Below, one piece after another: positions 1-6,102 of a DNA stretch of 11,222 nucleotides. Origin of the DNA: DATDPY01 sp964395765 (lineage in GTDB: Bacteria; Bacteroidota; Bacteroidia; Cytophagales; Cyclobacteriaceae); assembly GCA_964395765.1 (NCBI GenBank), contig CAYNCU010000141.1:1-11222 (forward strand). The letters are read 5' to 3'. The translations under genes and the position numbers were made by a program. The notes below the pieces were generated by a model. That model worked only from the letters and a program-made list of their open reading frames with translations. It was not told the origin of the DNA and made no database searches. Each line of letters opens with the position of its first letter. Positions within the stretch are counted from its first letter, which is position 1.

Positions 1-2
1 GT

Positions 3-956
3 CTTACCAGGGCGGCGTTGGAGGCTTATGTTGAATTCAACGACGAAGAATTTCCTGAATTTCGCAGGATGGTCCATGAAACCGTAAAGATCGGCGCCGA
101 TAACCCGGATAATTATTACCTCAACGCGCAGATCAGCGGCAAGTCAGAATACCGCATCACCGGTAAAAGGAACACCATTGACTATATCGGATTTTTCACC
201 CAAAATGGAAATTATGGAACGACTGGGGGAATGGCCCCCTGCGGCTCACTGGAATCAAAGGAGCTGGTTACCGGTGCGGACGGCAGCTTTGAGATCATTT
301 TAAGCAAGACCAGGAAAGGCAGCAACTGGCTGAAAACCGAAGACAATACAAGTCTCGTAATTGTCCGGCAGACCTACTTCGACCGTAATAATGAAAAACC
401 TGCCGATTTGATCATTGAAAAAATAAACGGTTCAAAAGTACCCGGTCCCCTCACTGCCGAGAAAGTTGACAAGGGACTGGAAACTGCAGCACTCTTTGTG
501 GCCGGGGCGCCGATGTTATTTGCCCGGTGGGCGAACGGTTTCAGGAAACATCCGAATCAATTACCCGTGTTCGACCCGGCAACATCAAATGCAGCCGGCG
601 GCGATGCCGGTATTATCTACCATCACAGCTACTGGAAACTGGAAGACGATGAGGCACTGGTGATAAAATTCACTCCCCCGGAATGTGAAAACTGGAACTT
701 CCAGTTGAATAACTATTGGATGGAATCCCTGGATTACAGGTATTTTCCTGTTTGCATCAATAAAAACTCAGCGAAGGCTGAAACGGATGGAAGCATTACT
801 ATAATCGTCTCAAAAAATAATCCAGGGCATGCGAACTGGATCGATACGTGCTATCACCGTGAAGGGACCATGTGCCTGCGATGGTATCGCTTGCAGCCAG
901 GAATAAAACCCGGTGAACCGGATTGCCGCGTAATGAAAATTTTGGAAATTGCGTGA
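3..956 (+). CDS. DUF1214 domain protein, 5' end outside window
   Basis: The frame is open from the first bases (upstream codons read L-T-R-A-A before a TTG at 18), so the gene very probably begins before the window and the TTG is not a trustworthy start. At least 312 residues are visible. The C-terminal part carries the hallmark of DUF1214 proteins: NPGHANWIDT followed by HREGTMCLRW at about residues 268-289 (counted from the TTG), preceded by a beta-rich stretch with YHHSYWKLEDDEALVIKF. The family is widespread, often paired with DUF1254, and has no settled biochemical role; I can assign none. The stop codon lies one base before the start of the sulfotransferase gene, so the two are almost certainly co-transcribed and translationally coupled. 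This places the protein in the same pathway as the sulfotransferase and the SDR downstream. No signal peptide can be judged because the N-terminus is missing. Confidence 0.85.
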   Translation, partial: LTRAALEAYVEFNDEEFPEFRRMVHETVKIGADNPDNYYLNAQISGKSEYRITGKRNTIDYIGFFTQNGNYGTTGGMAPCGSLESKELVTGADGSFEIILSKTRKGSNWLKTEDNTSLVIVRQTYFDRNNEKPADLIIEKINGSKVPGPLTAEKVDKGLETAALFVAGAPMLFARWANGFRKHPNQLPVFDPATSNAAGGDAGIIYHHSYWKLEDDEALVIKFTPPECENWNFQLNNYWMESLDYRYFPVCINKNSAKAETDGSITIIVSKNNPGHANWIDTCYHREGTMCLRWYRLQPGIKPGEPDCRVMKILEIA

Positions 957-957
957 C

Positions 958-2205
958 ATGAGAAAGCCAAGGATTGTAAAATCAACAGGGTATAAAAACA
1001 AACCGGCCTGGTTCCACCTTGTCAATGGCATTTGGAAAAGTTGTTATTTTCTCGGGGCTAAAGTTAAAATTGAAAAAGACCACTTGATCAGTCTGGCCAG
1101 GAAACAAACAGGACTTCAATTCCTGGGTGAGGATTTTTGGGAGGAACCGCTGGACCGGCTCGTGGATTCCATCAACCATGAAGCGGAACTTCACCCGGTC
1201 GGGAGATATATAGCGCAAAAACGTATTACCAGTTTATTGGAAACCCGCTTGCGGGCCGAAATGTGGTTTCGCAAAAAACCGGAAATTCTTGATCAGGAAC
1301 TTTACCCGGTCAACCTCATATGCGGCTTGCAGCGTACCGGCACCACGAAATTGCAACGCCTGCTGGCCGCCGATCCTGATCATAGGGTATTGTTAAGCTG
1401 GGAAGCGATTAATCCTTTTCCCCTCGACGGCGTTAACAGGGACATCGAACAACGGAAAAGAGCGGCCCGGGTAAGCGAGAAAGCGCTGCGAATGATTTCA
1501 CCGGGATTTTTCTCCATTCATCCGGTTGAATATGAAAAACCGGAAGAGGATATACTTTTACTGGATGTCACTTTTCTCAGTACGACGCCCGAAGCTATCA
1601 TGCATGTTCCCTCCTATGCCGCCTGGCTTGAAAAAACGGATCAAAAGGATGCTTATACTTATGCCGTGAAACTGATGAAATTCCTTCAGTACCAGCGACC
1701 GGCAAAAAAATGGTTGTTGAAAAGTCCGCATCACATGGAATTTCTTGATCTGGCGCATAAACATTTCGGCAAAGTACATTTTATCTGGACCCACAGGAAC
1801 ATGCTGGAGAGCCTGCCTTCCTTCCTGAGCATGGTGGCGCATAGCCAGGCCATTTTCAGCAACCGGGTAAGTCTGGATAATGTTGCCCGCCACTGGGTAA
1901 GAAAAACGGCTTATATGCTTGAAAAAGGGATCGAATTCAGGCAAGCCCATCCCGGTGAACAATTTACGGATGTATATTATGAAAACCTTGTTGAATCTCC
2001 CATGAAGGTCCTGGAAGAGATCTACCGGAATGGAAATGTCATTACTCCGGATCTTCGTCAAAAATTTCTTGAAACAGACAAGCGTAATACCGCCAACCGC
2101 TACGGTGTTCATGTTTACCACCCGGAAGATTTCGGTTTAAGCACAACAATGCTGAATGACAGATTTAATCATTATACGGAATTTCTTAAAACGATCGGGA
2201 GATAG
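958..2205 (+). CDS. PAPS-dependent sulfotransferase family protein
   Basis: A 415-residue protein of the Sulfotransfer_3 type, which moves a sulfuryl group from PAPS to an alcohol or amine. The 5'-phosphosulfate loop reads GLQRTGTT at residues 123-130. The second PAPS segment is FIWTHRNMLESLPS at 275-288, with Arg280 and the serines placed as in the 3'-phosphate site. LLKSPHHMEFLD (253-264) and the C-terminal YHPEDFGLS (387-395) are also typical of this branch. About 110 residues precede the PAPS loop, a usual length for these larger bacterial members, and there is no signal peptide, so it should act in the cytosol. An in-frame TTG lies at 949, but the ATG at 958, one base after the preceding stop, is the better start. 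The gene sits between the DUF1214 gene and an SDR, so the acceptor may be an alcohol made by the SDR. Small lipid or steroid-like acceptors fit the neighbours; the true substrate is unknown. Confidence 0.9.
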   Translation: MRKPRIVKSTGYKNKPAWFHLVNGIWKSCYFLGAKVKIEKDHLISLARKQTGLQFLGEDFWEEPLDRLVDSINHEAELHPVGRYIAQKRITSLLETRLRAEMWFRKKPEILDQELYPVNLICGLQRTGTTKLQRLLAADPDHRVLLSWEAINPFPLDGVNRDIEQRKRAARVSEKALRMISPGFFSIHPVEYEKPEEDILLLDVTFLSTTPEAIMHVPSYAAWLEKTDQKDAYTYAVKLMKFLQYQRPAKKWLLKSPHHMEFLDLAHKHFGKVHFIWTHRNMLESLPSFLSMVAHSQAIFSNRVSLDNVARHWVRKTAYMLEKGIEFRQAHPGEQFTDVYYENLVESPMKVLEEIYRNGNVITPDLRQKFLETDKRNTANRYGVHVYHPEDFGLSTTMLNDRFNHYTEFLKTIGR

Positions 2206-2208
2206 AAA

Positions 2209-3210
2209 ATGACCAAATCGGAAGGCAGTTATTCAAATGCTTTTACCGCCACATGGAAGGGAATAACCGATCTGTTCCGTAAGCAGAAAAACCAGGTGCT
2301 ATTGAAGGAAGAGGATCGCATCGAGGGGAAACAGGTAATGATAACGGGAGCGAGTTCAGGTCTCGGGCTGGCAGCGGCGCTTGACCTGGCCCGCCGCGGG
2401 GCGCACCTCTGGATGGCCTGCCGGTCCGGGATCCCCGCGAAAGGCGAATGGGTCAGGAAACTTTCCGGAAATGATCATGTGGAAATGTTACCCGTGGATC
2501 TTTCCGATATGGATTCTATTGTCGGGCTGGTAAACAAATTGAAGGATTCGCGTGTCAGGCTGGATGTTCTCATCTGTAACGCTGGCATCGTTCCGGCCAG
2601 TAGCAGGAAAACCAGACAGGGACTCGAAGAAATGTTCATGGTTAATTACCTGGCCAAGTTCCTGCTGGTCCGTTTACTCCTGGAAAACAACCTTTTCAAT
2701 ACCGGTAACCAGGATGTTCCAAGGATAATATTTGTTTCTTCCGAAAGTCACAGGAACCCGAAGGATTTCGACTGGGAAGGTTTCGGGAAGTTTAAGGATT
2801 ATGCCATGAATAAGTCCGTGGAGCTTTATGGCTATTATAAACTGCTGATGACCACCTTTGCCAATGAACTTTCCAGGAAACGGAATACCGGCGGTCAAAC
2901 CCGGTATTCCGTTTTCGCCTTATGTCCCGGTCCGGTTAACAGCAATATTGCCCGTGAAGCACCCGGCTTTGTAAAACCCTTATTAAAAATTATTTTCCGT
3001 TTTTTTTTCCGGTCGCCGGAAGCTGCCGTAAAGCCGGTCATCTATTTTGCCTGCTCCCCTGAGGTACAGGGTAAGCCGTTGGATTACCTTTTCCTGATGA
3101 GCAGAAAGGATATGGATTCAAAAGCCACGGATGAAAAAAATGGTATAATGCTTTGGGAGCTTTCAGAGAACCTGTTGAAGGATTACGGGTTTGAGTTTTC
3201 AAATTTATGA
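2209..3210 (+). CDS. Short-chain dehydrogenase/reductase (SDR)
   Basis: A 333-residue classical-type SDR, probably oxidising an alcohol or reducing a carbonyl with NAD(P). The dinucleotide-binding motif TGASSGLG is at residues 46-53 and NAG is at 124-126. Catalytic Ser is in VSSES (about 177-178), and Tyr207 and Lys211 form the YxxxK motif within YGYYK. PG follows at 240-241. Basic residues after strand 2 (CRS, 71-73) suggest NADP(H) preference. The overall layout, with about 38 residues before the Rossmann fold and a long C-terminal extension with a hydrophobic FVKPLLKIIFRFFF stretch (about 254-267), resembles the retinol-dehydrogenase/WWOX-like group that handles lipophilic substrates. The extension could bind membrane. 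The ATG is three bases after the sulfotransferase stop, which indicates one operon. The substrate is unassigned; a role together with the sulfotransferase is inference from position. Confidence 0.9.
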   Translation: MTKSEGSYSNAFTATWKGITDLFRKQKNQVLLKEEDRIEGKQVMITGASSGLGLAAALDLARRGAHLWMACRSGIPAKGEWVRKLSGNDHVEMLPVDLSDMDSIVGLVNKLKDSRVRLDVLICNAGIVPASSRKTRQGLEEMFMVNYLAKFLLVRLLLENNLFNTGNQDVPRIIFVSSESHRNPKDFDWEGFGKFKDYAMNKSVELYGYYKLLMTTFANELSRKRNTGGQTRYSVFALCPGPVNSNIAREAPGFVKPLLKIIFRFFFRSPEAAVKPVIYFACSPEVQGKPLDYLFLMSRKDMDSKATDEKNGIMLWELSENLLKDYGFEFSNL

Positions 3211-3243
3211 TTTAGGATCTAAATCAATTAAAAGATTTTTTTT
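3208..3243 (+). terminator. Possible weak terminator after the SDR gene
   Basis: A perfect 8-bp stem with a 3-nt loop (TGATTTAG / gat / CTAAATCA, 3208-3226) starts on the SDR stop codon. Nine bases later comes a run of eight T (3236-3243). The stem is AT-rich and the T-run is not directly adjacent, so this is not a textbook intrinsic terminator. It is the only candidate end for the three-gene operon before the repeat region. Confidence 0.3.
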
Positions 3244-3257
3244 CTAATGAACGAAAC

Positions 3258-3407
3258 TTTAACCACAAAGTACTCCATGTCGGCACAATGGATACAATGT
3301 TTTGGGACCGGGTCTTAACCTTGTGTACATTGTGTAATCCCGATAATCCCGATTCCGATTGCTATCGGGACAATCGGGATCGGGACTTTGTAGCCATTGT
3401 GGTTAAA
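3258..3407. repeat. 150-bp inverted-repeat element, MITE- or REP-like
   Basis: The ends are perfect 11-bp inverted repeats: TTTAACCACAA (3258-3268) and TTGTGGTTAAA (3397-3407). Just inside the left end, heptamers related to CACAATG start at 3264, 3273, 3284 and 3293, spaced 9, 11 and 9 nt. ACAATGT (3294-3300) can pair with ACATTGT (3327-3333). The core is a long imperfect hairpin built from CCGAT/ATCGG units: 3338-3342 with 3381-3385, 3346-3353 with 3373-3380, and 3355-3359 with 3364-3368. No target-site duplication is evident and no protein is encoded. It resembles repetitive intergenic elements common in Bacteroidota. Mobility is not shown. Confidence 0.6.
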
Positions 3408-3452
3408 TTCCTTCTAGTTGTTTTCCTCCATCCTGTTTTAAAATGTCAATTT

Positions 3453-3478
3453 CTCTGCGGACGTCCGCGGCCTCTGCG
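3453..3478. repeat. Short CTCTGCG heptamer array
   Basis: CTCTGCG at 3453, GTCCGCG at 3463 and CTCTGCG at 3472 are spaced 10 and 9 nt, followed by GTTAAA. Read on the minus strand it is the TTTAACCGCAGAGG-type repeat seen between genes in Bacteroidota. It lies about 16 bases downstream of the EthD gene's stop codon and is related to the array at 5932-5969. Confidence 0.55.
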
Positions 3479-3494
3479 GTTAAAAAATTATTCG

Positions 3495-4169
3495 TCATTT
3501 ACTTTTAATGTGATACTCCGCTGCAAGGTAGGTTTCCATGCCGGGGTAATCGATAAAGGATTTTGTATCGGTATAAACTTTGATCATCCTGGGAATGATG
3601 ATCAGCGGGTTCCCGAAAAACCGGAATGGATTAAGCAGGTCCTTACTTTCTTTAACCTGTTCTTCGACAATGCCGTCAAACCATGGGCTGTTATCGGTTA
3701 ATTTTTCATTGACTACATTCCGTACATAATTCCACAAGGGATGAAAACGGAGCGATAAAGGGGTATGTCCGTTATGCCAGCGATCGATGAATTTATCATA
3801 ATCCAGGTTTTTTTTCCTGGAGAACAACGTTAACAGGCAGGCACCGGGGGTACGCACGCCGTCTTTCCAGGTTTTCGGATAGGAAACAGGCAGCGCTTCG
3901 GTTACCCTGTATCCTCCGTAAAAACCTTCCGCCTGAATGAGATCCTGAACCGGGCTTCCATCGTCACTAATGAGGGATATGGCGGCAATCCTGGATTTGC
4001 CAAAAGGGATAACCGATATTGCCGGCGGAGGTATTTCGGTTAGCGTGAATTTTATCGAAACCGGTTTTAATTCCTTTATTACACCGGTAACCGTTTCAAA
4101 GATCCTATTTTTGAAATCAGCATAATTTTCGTTTTCTTTTCCTCGGATCAGGTAAATTTCTTTATTCAT
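3495..4169 (-). CDS. EthD domain protein (dimeric alpha/beta barrel)
   Basis: A 224-residue protein whose C-terminal half is an EthD-type ferredoxin-like domain. LLTLFSRKKNLDYDKFIDRW (112-131) gives the first strand and helix, followed by the family signature HNGHTPL at 132-138. The N-terminal half (about 1-100) seems to repeat the fold in a degenerate form: IYLIRGKENENYADFKNRIFE (5-25) has the same strand-turn-helix pattern. It may therefore be a fused two-domain barrel. EthD-like domains occur in small proteins linked to ether or aromatic degradation and in polyketide cyclase-like enzymes; many have no known reaction. No signal peptide is seen. The gene runs against the upstream operon and is divergent from the 3-beta-HSD-like gene (81 bp apart). 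EthD family membership is well supported; the function is not assigned. Confidence 0.85.
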   Translation of the reverse strand: MNKEIYLIRGKENENYADFKNRIFETVTGVIKELKPVSIKFTLTEIPPPAISVIPFGKSRIAAISLISDDGSPVQDLIQAEGFYGGYRVTEALPVSYPKTWKDGVRTPGACLLTLFSRKKNLDYDKFIDRWHNGHTPLSLRFHPLWNYVRNVVNEKLTDNSPWFDGIVEEQVKESKDLLNPFRFFGNPLIIIPRMIKVYTDTKSFIDYPGMETYLAAEYHIKSK

Positions 4170-4204
4170 TCTGAAAATCCCGGTTAAATTGATATTTTGG
4201 AATG

Positions 4205-4234
4205 ATTATAGGAAAATAAAATTTCAATTTCAAA
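4205..4234 (-). promoter_or_regulatory. Candidate promoter for the EthD gene
   Basis: On the minus strand TTTG (4234-4231) is followed after 20 nt by TATAAT (4210-4205). The spacing fits the Bacteroidota arrangement of a -33 TTTG and a -7 TAnnTTTG 19-21 nt apart, but the -7 box matches only partly. The 81-bp gap must hold promoters in both directions because the flanking genes diverge. I see no clear plus-strand promoter for the dehydrogenase. Confidence 0.3.
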
Positions 4235-4250
4235 CCATTGCAATTTTTAA

Positions 4251-5270
4251 ATGAAAGTTCTCATTACCGGGGGAGCCGGTTTTTTAGGTAAAGCCATTGT
4301 CGAAGAATTACTGGATAAGGATTCGCCCCTTCAAGCCGGCACGATCCGGATCCTGGACAAACTTGAATATCATGGGAAACCGGATTCCCGTGTTCAATAC
4401 CTGAAAGGAGATATCCGGAATTATGATGAAGTGAATGAAGCATGTAAGGGAATGGATTTCGTAATTCATTCGGCGGCCATTGTCGACTGGGGAACAAAAC
4501 CGGAGGACGAAGTTTATGCTGTGAACTATGAAGGAACCAGGAATGTTGTCAATGCCTGCCTTGCAAACAATGTTTCAGGACTTGTTTATACCAGTTCCCT
4601 GGATACTGTCATCAGCGGAAAAGCACTTACCGGCATTGATGAAACGCAGCCTTATCCTGATAAACATCCCAACATGTATTGTGAAAGCAAATGCCTGGCA
4701 GAGAAGCTGGTGATGTCGTCGAACAATGAAAAACTGCACACCTGTGTTTTGCGGCCCTCCGACATATATGGCGAAGGCGATCCCTATCATATTACTCCCC
4801 TGATTGATATGGCGAAGGGCGGCTTTTATATACGCCTGGGAAACGGGAAGGCAAAAAGTCAACATGTATATGTAAGGAACATTGCCTGGGCGCATGTGCT
4901 GGCGGCCAAAGCGCTGGCTGAAAAAAACAGGAAGGTGGAGGGGAATGTTTACTTTATCACTGATGCGGAAGGCTGTAATTTTTTCAAATTCTTCGACGAA
5001 ATCGTTGAAAAAGCGGGATACAGGATCTGGCCGAAAAACATGTGGTTGCCTTATAGATTGGCTTACACGTTGGGTGCCATTTCAGAATTTATTGCATTCC
5101 TGTTACGCCCGGTAAAATATTATAATCCCCAACTAAGCCGTTTTGCCGTGATGTATACCTGCACGGATTTTACCTTCAGTGCAAAAAAGGCAAAAGAGGA
5201 TTTCGGGTTTACGCCGAAATACGATCATGATACGGCGATGGAGAATACGGTGAGGCATTTTAAAAAATGA
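4251..5270 (+). CDS. 3-beta-hydroxysteroid dehydrogenase-like NAD-dependent reductase
   Basis: A 339-residue extended-SDR protein. The N-terminus reads TGGAGFLG (6-13), the GxxGxxG nucleotide-binding loop. Asp36 at the end of strand 2 favours NAD. HSAA is at 73-76, TSS at 114-116 supplies the catalytic Ser, and Tyr143/Lys147 form YCESK. RPSDIYGEGD (168-177) is typical of the 3-beta-HSD/epimerase group. The C-terminal hydrophobic segment WLPYRLAYTLGAISEFIAFL (about 265-284) and the tail with FSAKKAKEDFGFTPKY match the 3-beta-HSD branch, whose members oxidise hydroxyl groups on sterols, hopanoid-like or other lipophilic compounds, often at membranes. A sugar or dihydroflavonol substrate is a possible alternative. 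It is separated from the sulfotransferase operon by the EthD gene, so a shared pathway is a reasonable inference. The ATG start is directly ahead of the nucleotide-binding strand, so an earlier start is unlikely. Confidence 0.88.
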   Translation: MKVLITGGAGFLGKAIVEELLDKDSPLQAGTIRILDKLEYHGKPDSRVQYLKGDIRNYDEVNEACKGMDFVIHSAAIVDWGTKPEDEVYAVNYEGTRNVVNACLANNVSGLVYTSSLDTVISGKALTGIDETQPYPDKHPNMYCESKCLAEKLVMSSNNEKLHTCVLRPSDIYGEGDPYHITPLIDMAKGGFYIRLGNGKAKSQHVYVRNIAWAHVLAAKALAEKNRKVEGNVYFITDAEGCNFFKFFDEIVEKAGYRIWPKNMWLPYRLAYTLGAISEFIAFLLRPVKYYNPQLSRFAVMYTCTDFTFSAKKAKEDFGFTPKYDHDTAMENTVRHFKK

Positions 5271-5283
5271 ATATTCTTTCATC

Positions 5284-5467
5284 CCCCATCAGAGTCTCTC
5301 GAAGTGAACTCTGATGTTGATAAAATGAATCGTATACTATTCATCAGGGTCCCTTTCAGGTGACCCTGATGGGGAGAATGAGATTTCTCTGCTCATTTTC
5401 TCATGAAAAAGATGACATCCCCGGACAAGGTACTGCACGGCTGGAAGTGCGGTTCCGGGGTCTCCCA
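5284..5467 (+). ncRNA. Candidate structured RNA: cluster of hairpins
   Basis: Hairpin 1 (5287-5316) has a 9-bp stem CATCAGAGT/ACTCTGATG. Hairpin 2 (5342-5371) has a 9-bp stem CATCAGGGT/ACCCTGATG. The loops are both 12 nt, and the stems differ at one base pair, changed on both sides (A-T to G-C). Hairpin 3 pairs GAGAATGAG (5374-5382) with CTCATTTTCTC (5392-5402), with a 2-nt bulge. Hairpin 4 closes CCCCGGA (5419-5425) on TCCGGGG (5454-5460), with an inner GCAC/GTGC. TGGGGAGA (5370-5377) could also pair with TCTCCCA (5461-5467) to enclose hairpins 3 and 4. The first hairpin starts 16 bases after the dehydrogenase stop, so this may be a 3' UTR structure rather than an independent RNA. I do not recognise an Rfam family, and the strand is assumed. 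Confidence 0.4.
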
Positions 5468-5676
5468 TAGTTTAGTAACATCTCGTTAGAACCTCCTCTT
5501 CAAACCAGCTCGCCCCTTAAGCCTGCCACAGGTAACCTACTTTAAAGTCCCTGCCCCGTTAAAGTTTTTTGCAATGCTTTGTTGCTGGTGGTAGTGACCC
5601 GTTTTCTGTAATAAAAGCTAAAGTTGCAATCCAATTTATTTCTCTCCGCCTTAGTCACACAAAATGGATGCTTCTA

Positions 5677-5699
5677 ATGGTCTGTGAGCCACAGACCAT
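5677..5699. repeat. Perfect 10-bp hairpin
   Basis: ATGGTCTGTG (5677-5686) and CACAGACCAT (5690-5699) form an uninterrupted 10-bp stem around the 3-nt loop AGC. No T-run follows, so it is not an intrinsic terminator. It could be an operator-like dyad or part of a structured RNA. Confidence 0.55.
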
Positions 5700-5931
5700 G
5701 GAGAGGAAATCTCAAGAAACTTTTAACCAGTTAGCATTTCCGGAAACTTATGGAAGAGTAATTTCATTCTTTAACGGTTGATTCCTACTCAAGGCCGAAA
5801 ATGACTTTTCTTTTTTTGTTTGTCAATTCTAATGAGTTTCCTGACCGAAAGTTTTTCCGTTGAAGAAAGCTTACGCTACAGGTTATTGCAGGAAAATGGC
5901 GTGTAAAAAATTCATCGGCGTCGAATCTTAG

Positions 5932-5969
5932 CTCTGCGAACCTCTGTGACTCCTCTGCGTAACTCTGTG
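5932..5969. repeat. CTCTGYG heptamer array, about 10-bp period
   Basis: CTCTGCG, CTCTGTG, CTCTGCG and CTCTGTG start at 5932, 5942, 5953 and 5963 (spacings 10, 11, 10), alternating C and T at the sixth base. It belongs to the same family as the array at 3453-3478. The spacing is close to one helical turn. Confidence 0.6.
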
Positions 5970-5994
5970 AAAGTATAAAAAACACCTCATGAAC

Positions 5995-6030
5995 CACAAT
6001 GGTCACAATGCCGGCACAATGCGCGCAATG
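5995..6030. repeat. CACAATG heptamer array, about 10-bp period
   Basis: CACAATG, CACAATG, CACAATG and CGCAATG start at 5995, 6004, 6015 and 6024 (spacings 9, 11, 9). The spacing is identical to the array at 3264-3299, and the lead-in AACCACAA is shared. By eye about three quarters of positions match between the two copies over some 40 bases. It lies about 70 bases past the stop of the transglutaminase-like gene. Confidence 0.6.
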
Positions 6031-6102
6031 TTGAAATGTATTTTCAATGAGCGGGAAATTCCGAGGACATGATTAATTTTTAAATGTGTAAGGCAATCCG
6101 GT

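Larger units (their letters stand above)
5271..6102. other. Gene-free stretch of about 830 bases
   Basis: No convincing protein gene. The two longest frames (5569-5781 plus, TTG start; 5785-6006 minus) lack recognisable motifs, and the latter runs through a heptamer array. Contents in order: a hairpin cluster (5284-5467), an unstructured-looking segment, a perfect hairpin (5677-5699), a featureless AT-rich part, then two heptamer arrays (5932-5969 and 5995-6030). It separates a plus-strand gene from a minus-strand operon, so both flanking units end here. No T-rich intrinsic terminator was recognised for either. I found no reverse transcriptase, transposase or tRNA in it. It could be a relic of a mobile element or host a structured RNA. 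Confidence 0.7.

Noticed and set aside
1558..2121. 187-codon minus-strand frame inside the sulfotransferase gene
   Set aside because: Antisense shadow of a gene with clear PAPS motifs; no family features of its own.
3288..3701. 137-codon plus-strand frame
   Set aside because: It runs through the repeat element and then antisense to the EthD gene; its N-terminal Asp/Arg/Asn runs are translated CCGAT repeats.
5287..5316. Intrinsic terminator for the 3-beta-HSD-like gene
   Set aside because: The stem is good but no T-run follows; kept only as part of the hairpin cluster.
5403..5489. 28-codon frame starting MKKMTSPDKV
   Set aside because: Overlaps hairpins, has no neighbour to support it and could easily arise by chance.
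5569..5781. 70-codon plus-strand frame with TTG start
   Set aside because: No motif, unsupported start and not like the codon use of the neighbouring genes.
5785..6006. 73-codon minus-strand frame
   Set aside because: Part of its sequence is the translated CTCTGYG array; no family resemblance.
5932..6030. CRISPR array
   Set aside because: Units are 7 nt with 2-4 nt gaps; there are no spacer-length intervals and no cas genes.
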